The notes beneath the pieces are model-generated. The model had not been told where the DNA came from. It saw only the letters and a list, made by a program, of their open reading frames with translations, and made no database searches. Made by a program: the position numbers and the translations under genes. From Xiphias gladius (Eukaryota; Chordata; Actinopteri; Istiophoriformes; Xiphiidae), in the NCBI RefSeq assembly GCF_016859285.1, contig NC_053404.1:17715605-17779604 (forward strand): a stretch of 64,000 nt of DNA. The letters are read 5' to 3'. This document shows positions 60,793 to 64,000 of this stretch, piece after piece. How positions within the stretch are numbered: the stretch's first letter is position 1; every line of letters begins with the position of its first letter.

Positions 60793-63183
60793 CATGTGTG
60801 TGTTTGTGCAAGCGCATGTGTGTGTCTATGCTTTTTTTAAAGGAGGGGGGATTTGACTGTGGCCGTGGTGGTTCCAGACCATGTAATTACTCCCACTTAG
60901 CATGGAGAAAAAAAATAACAATTTCAGTCATAACACAGGAGGGAAATTATGGTTTGGGAAGCCACTAGCCATGGACTATACTCTTGTCTATATATTTCTA
61001 TCTGCACAGGTTGTTCTCCGAGTAGACACGTCCGGGGCAATTATTATCGATTTTCCCCCAAAAAATTATGGGGAATCCAGCAGCACTTAAACGGACGGAT
61101 CCAAGTGAGTCAGCATTTCCAGTGAAGCCGAATGAGTAACGGTAATCCGGCTGGTCCGGATGCCGGCTCATGAGAGCACGGTACATTCAGCGAGGTTAAT
61201 CAGTAAATTAACCTCACAAAAATAAACTAACTGACACACATCTTGCGTGAAACCAAGAGAACATCAGACGTGTCCTGAGGAGCTTTCTTTTCCTTCTTCT
61301 TCTCTCCGCTCCTTTCCTTCCCCTTCTGAGAAACACCTCGAGATCTTCTGCTGAGTGACACTCTTAAACACAGGCTGTAGCTGGTATTTGTTTTCTTGTG
61401 GGCAGCTCCCGGACCACAAGAATACTACATTCATCATGCTACAGCGACTTCAAGATTGGTGATGACAATGCATGAGAGGAGCAGGGTGAGCACGTGTGCG
61501 CGCGAGCGTGGGACCCGCTGGTCAACCTAAGCGGAAGAGAGGCCGCGGCACGAAGAGACCACGATACGCCGCATATCTGGGGCAGTTGATGAGCTTTGTG
61601 ATCAAAATCGGTGACTCGGTGATTACTTCACTGGGTTCTGAGATTTCATTTTCACCGTCTGACTCATTCTCTTTCGACATTTCCGTCACGGTGAGATTTG
61701 TGGTAAATGAGCTGTAGGATGATATAGATTGTCATGTTTGATATATTTAAAAGGGGCCACGGAGCTAATGAACATTGGTCTGTTATGCTGATGTGCTTAA
61801 AGCTGCGCTTATCAAAAATGTTTACGTTAGCAACGAATCGAATCCTAACAATCATCGGGCGGACACAAACCAAATTTTCAAATGAATGCTGGTTGCTAAC
61901 ACATTAGCCACATCAACTTCTGTGTAAATGTTGTGTTTTTCAGCTCGATGCTTTGCTTCGTTTTAAATGTAGAATATATCCTTACGGTGACAACGTGCAA
62001 GAAGCACAAATGTTTGCATCCTTGGGATTTTCTTTTTTCATAAAGTTTCTACAGATTTGCATTTGTGTCAAATAAATATGACATTGCTCACATAGGGGCC
62101 TGCTCATAAAGACATTGCTCCATAGGGCTCTGTTTCTGTTTTGTTGGTTAAGTTTTTTTTTTTAAGTTAACAACCAAAGATTAAAGTAAAAATATCATGT
62201 TTAAGCTTGTTTATTGTAAAAATTGATTAATTGAATAAAAAATTAATTTTTCACGAGTGTACAAATGCTTTTCATTAAAAAAAAAAAACATTTCTTACAG
62301 AGCACAAGCTCAGATTCAGTGTAGTACTGTGTGTGTGAGTGTAATACTTTCATTTGTTCAGTTCTGTTGAAATAAAAACAAAACTGCTTGCTTTGACTGA
62401 CAGATTGTTAAAAATGTGTCAGGCTGATCCACGTTCGAGACAGCTGTTGACAGGAGGCTTCAAAATGCATCTGTCAGCTGCAAAGTGTTTCTGAACCATT
62501 ACCGTGAGCACACAGTTTACATTTGTAACACATACACCCCTGACAAAAGAGGAGCAGTTCTCCGCATTAACTCTGCCAGAGTTGGACGACTGCCTGGCAG
62601 GAGGCTGGGGAGCCGAGAGGGAGCCGGAGAGCTGCGTGGAGAGGAGTAACAACGGCGTCTGAGCAGAAGGTGAAGCTCTCTTTCCCCGTTCTCACTCTCC
62701 ACGCACTTCTCCGTCTCCAGCAAAATCCCTCTCGTCCTCCTCTCGAGAGAGAGAGAACACGTACCTCCCTCCCTCCTTGGCAATGCTTTGAGCCTGATAT
62801 GACCACAGTTTAGATAAGCATTCTTCCACAATGAGAAGCCAGAAGTGTTTTTTTTTTTTCTTCTTCTGCTAAAACAAAGCCCAAGAAATGCCTTTGCTTT
62901 TCTGGGTTCTGATGGGAGCTGTGAGTTTGTTTTCAATTCGGGGTTATCCCAGGAACACGCAGGTTTCTCTCCAAAAATAGGCAGCCCAGAAAGTGGATGA
63001 GGAGGAGAAAGCGAGGGGTGGGAGGAGGAAAAGGAGAAGAGGAGGGAAAGAAGAAGGGAGGGGAGTTTGGTTAATGAGCACCAGATGCCTTACCTTCGGT
63101 GGTAGCCACATTCTTTGGAGCTTTAGTTGGTGTGTGATCTGTGCTCGAACTTATGTCAGAGGAGATGCTTGAGCTCCCTTTAC
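44221..63183 (-). CDS. fbxl7: F-box/LRR-repeat protein 7 (FBXL7), last three coding exons; exon 1 outside window
   Basis: FBXL7 is the substrate-recognition subunit of an SCF E3 ubiquitin ligase. Exons on the minus strand: 63183-63094 (90 nt), 46761-46144 (618 nt) and 44957-44221 (737 nt), with closing phases. The first visible exon codes GKGSSSISSD and STDHTPTKAPKNVA, matching the FBXL7 N-terminus just after its short exon 1. The 618-nt exon has a Ser-rich linker, then the F-box (IDLLPDHTLLQIF, LPTNQLCRCARVCRRWYNLA), at about residues 115-160. The last exon holds a run of cysteine-containing leucine-rich repeats (DMTDCFSLEDEGL, RCTRLTDEAL, ARGCEGLTDHGL, GKCPLVSDSGL) and ends RCVIEHTNPAFY. 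About 481 codons are visible of roughly 490. A 16.3 kb intron separates the first two visible exons. No defect is seen. Confidence 0.96.
45454..45468 (+). promoter_or_regulatory. CTCF-like motif in fbxl7 intron
   Basis: The plus strand reads CCACTAGAGGGCGAC, a strong core CTCF match, oriented opposite to the two motifs at about 40.2 and 40.9 kb. Confidence 0.5.
45484..45528. repeat. (CA)n microsatellite
   Basis: About 45 bp of CA with one AG interruption. Confidence 0.95.
48630..48815 (-). repeat. Interspersed repeat with TTAAAGGGGAACTCCACC-type ends
   Basis: Two related segments in succession end in 'ggtggagttcccctttaa' (about 48738-48755) and 'ggtggagtgtccctttaa' (about 48784-48801). Their minus-strand start, TTAAAGGGRMACTCCACC, is typical of a short repeat seen widely in teleosts as I remember it. 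Confidence 0.5.
49840..50260. repeat. Possible interspersed repeat rich in CAGGAAC/GTTCC words
   Basis: Recurring 'aggaacct', 'ctgcaggaa' and 'ccaactgac' words are spread over about 400 bp (for example 'actgcaggaatctac' and 'actgcaggaacctag'). This suggests an old repeat or diverged internal duplication. The family is not identified with confidence. Confidence 0.35.
55315..55475 (-). repeat. Interspersed repeat, family R4, reverse copy
   Basis: 'tcatgctaagctaaacagct', 'cttcatatttagcatgcaga' and 'cattggagtggtattta' match the R4 element of 38388-38510 in reverse complement. An internal C-rich run sits at 55367-55385. Confidence 0.6.
55870..56250 (+). repeat. Percomorph interspersed repeat, family R1, second copy
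   Basis: It shares 'cataaaccaag', 'acctgatgatggcgctagat', 'ggatcaccaaagctatta', 'gttgtcgagatatttcagt' and the terminal 'ttagcatggctaa' with the copy at 3345-3835, in the same order and orientation. It is shorter, lacking the internal second half-unit. Confidence 0.75.
58230..58555 (+). repeat. Percomorph interspersed repeat, family R2
   Basis: 'gcttctcaaatgtggggatt', 'ggactgtcggttggaaaaag', 'tcactttgggctctttgaga', 'ttttatagactaaatgattc' and the end 'gttgctagttgcagcctta' match the other R2 copies. Confidence 0.65.
60760..60790. repeat. (TG)n microsatellite
   Basis: About 31 bp of TG, followed by further TG-rich sequence to about 60825. Confidence 0.9.
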
Positions 63184-64000
63184 CTGCAGGGGAAATGGGA
63201 AGAAAAACAAGATTGCTGGGACATAGTGTGGCAACTTTAAGATGACTTGTGTTATATTACGGTAATGTCACATATAGGGTGTTGAGCGCAAGACATTAGC
63301 CCGAATTTCGTCTTTTTCTCTGTTGAAACGAGAGTTTGCCTGTGGAAATAAATCCTGTCCTATAAAAACAAACTTTTTTATGCTTAAATCCTGATGAGCG
63401 TCCGTCCGAGATAAGGTGGAATCGCGCTTTCGTGATGTATTTAATATGGCGAGGAGGTATGAAGTGTAAGGAAATATAGAGCCCATCATTCTCTGCTCTC
63501 GTGACTTTTATGTTCCTCAATTTGGGATGAATGGTTAGCCTTGGCACATGCACAAAGTCTCTGCTGGTTTGTTTGAGTGAGTGTCCGTTTTCTTTTGACG
63601 TTTGGAAGAAGAATAAAAGTCTCCCAAAATCCCCTTTCAGGCTTCGCTTCCACGGGGGACGAGTGAGGAAACACTCCTGCAGAAGGTACAAGCAATCACT
63701 CTATTTAATGAATAACAATTACATGTATCATCAGCGGCGTACTTCTTAGGTTGACGAGTCTCACAAGTGCCACATCAAAGCGCTTTTTATTGAGTTTACG
63801 TGAATGTACGGCTCTCCCTTTACGAGCTATGCTTGCGTTATTGGATTTAGGATTTGAATTTCTATACAGTCTCCCAGGAGAGCTCAATTTCAAAGACATA
63901 TCCTTCTCGCGCGACTGCCTCTACGGCCGGAGTGCGCCAGGCCCGGCTGCCACGGGGACTGCAGTCCGCCCGTGGAGTAGTTTTTGGCATTTCATTCCTC
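63184..64000 (-). other. fbxl7 first intron (partial)
   Basis: Unique sequence upstream (minus sense) of the visible fbxl7 exon 2. The expected first exon, a short MGANNGKQYG-type peptide, was not found up to the right edge and should lie beyond it. Confidence 0.5.

Larger units (their letters stand above)
46762..63093 (-). other. Large fbxl7 intron (16.3 kb); no nested gene recognised
   Basis: Mostly AT-rich unique DNA. It holds copies of interspersed families R1, R2 and R4, a TTAAAGGGGAACTCCACC-type repeat, poly-T runs (for example 51371-51392 and 60330-60346) and a TG microsatellite. Open frames of up to 180 codons were inspected and none has a recognisable domain. Long introns of developmental F-box genes often hold enhancers, but I cannot identify any by eye. 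Confidence 0.6.

Overview
This window is vertebrate nuclear DNA, almost certainly from a ray-finned (teleost) fish and probably a percomorph. The genes are split into short exons with GT-AG introns. There is abundant CA/TA microsatellite and homopolymer DNA. The intergenic and intronic space is filled with interspersed repeat families that I recognise from memory as typical of percomorph genomes, plus a tRNA-derived SINE and a decayed Tc1-like transposon. I see no prokaryotic features. All gene calls rest on hand-joined exons whose splice phases close and whose translations match known families; no search was run.

Layout. (1) 247-309, minus strand: the first coding exon of a second inositol monophosphatase 1-like gene that runs off the left edge. 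(2) 6282-12212, minus: complete eight-exon impa1, 279 aa. (3) 16746-20267, plus: a complete BST1-like ADP-ribosyl cyclase, about 290 aa. (4) 22734-28712, plus: complete eight-exon cd38, 276 aa. (5) About 29400-30391, plus: a degenerate tandem copy of cd38 exons 2-4. (6) 36818-38913, plus: a compact, GC-rich coiled-coil gene of the TNFAIP3-interacting protein (ABIN/TNIP) family, with a possible leader exon at about 35289. (7) 44221-63183, minus: fbxl7, with three of its four expected coding exons in the window, including a 16.3 kb intron; the first exon lies beyond the right edge.

The bst1-like and cd38 genes are in tandem, in the same order and orientation as BST1-CD38 in mammals, and four consecutive exons have identical lengths (127, 136, 83 and 74 nt). 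Both keep the residues expected at the cyclase/NAD glycohydrolase active site. Their products (cADPR/NAADP-type calcium messengers) and that of impa1 (inositol recycling for the IP3 pathway) are both calcium-signalling metabolism. I see no evidence that this proximity is more than coincidence.

The intervals between genes hold repeats, two CpG-rich stretches without a recognisable gene (about 15060-15650 and 38930-40920), several CTCF-like motifs, and two long hairpin-forming inverted repeats. I found no novel biological system. The items most worth checking are the tandem impa1 copy, the cd38 relic, the bst1-like protein without a GPI tail, and the inverted duplication at 33272-33329.
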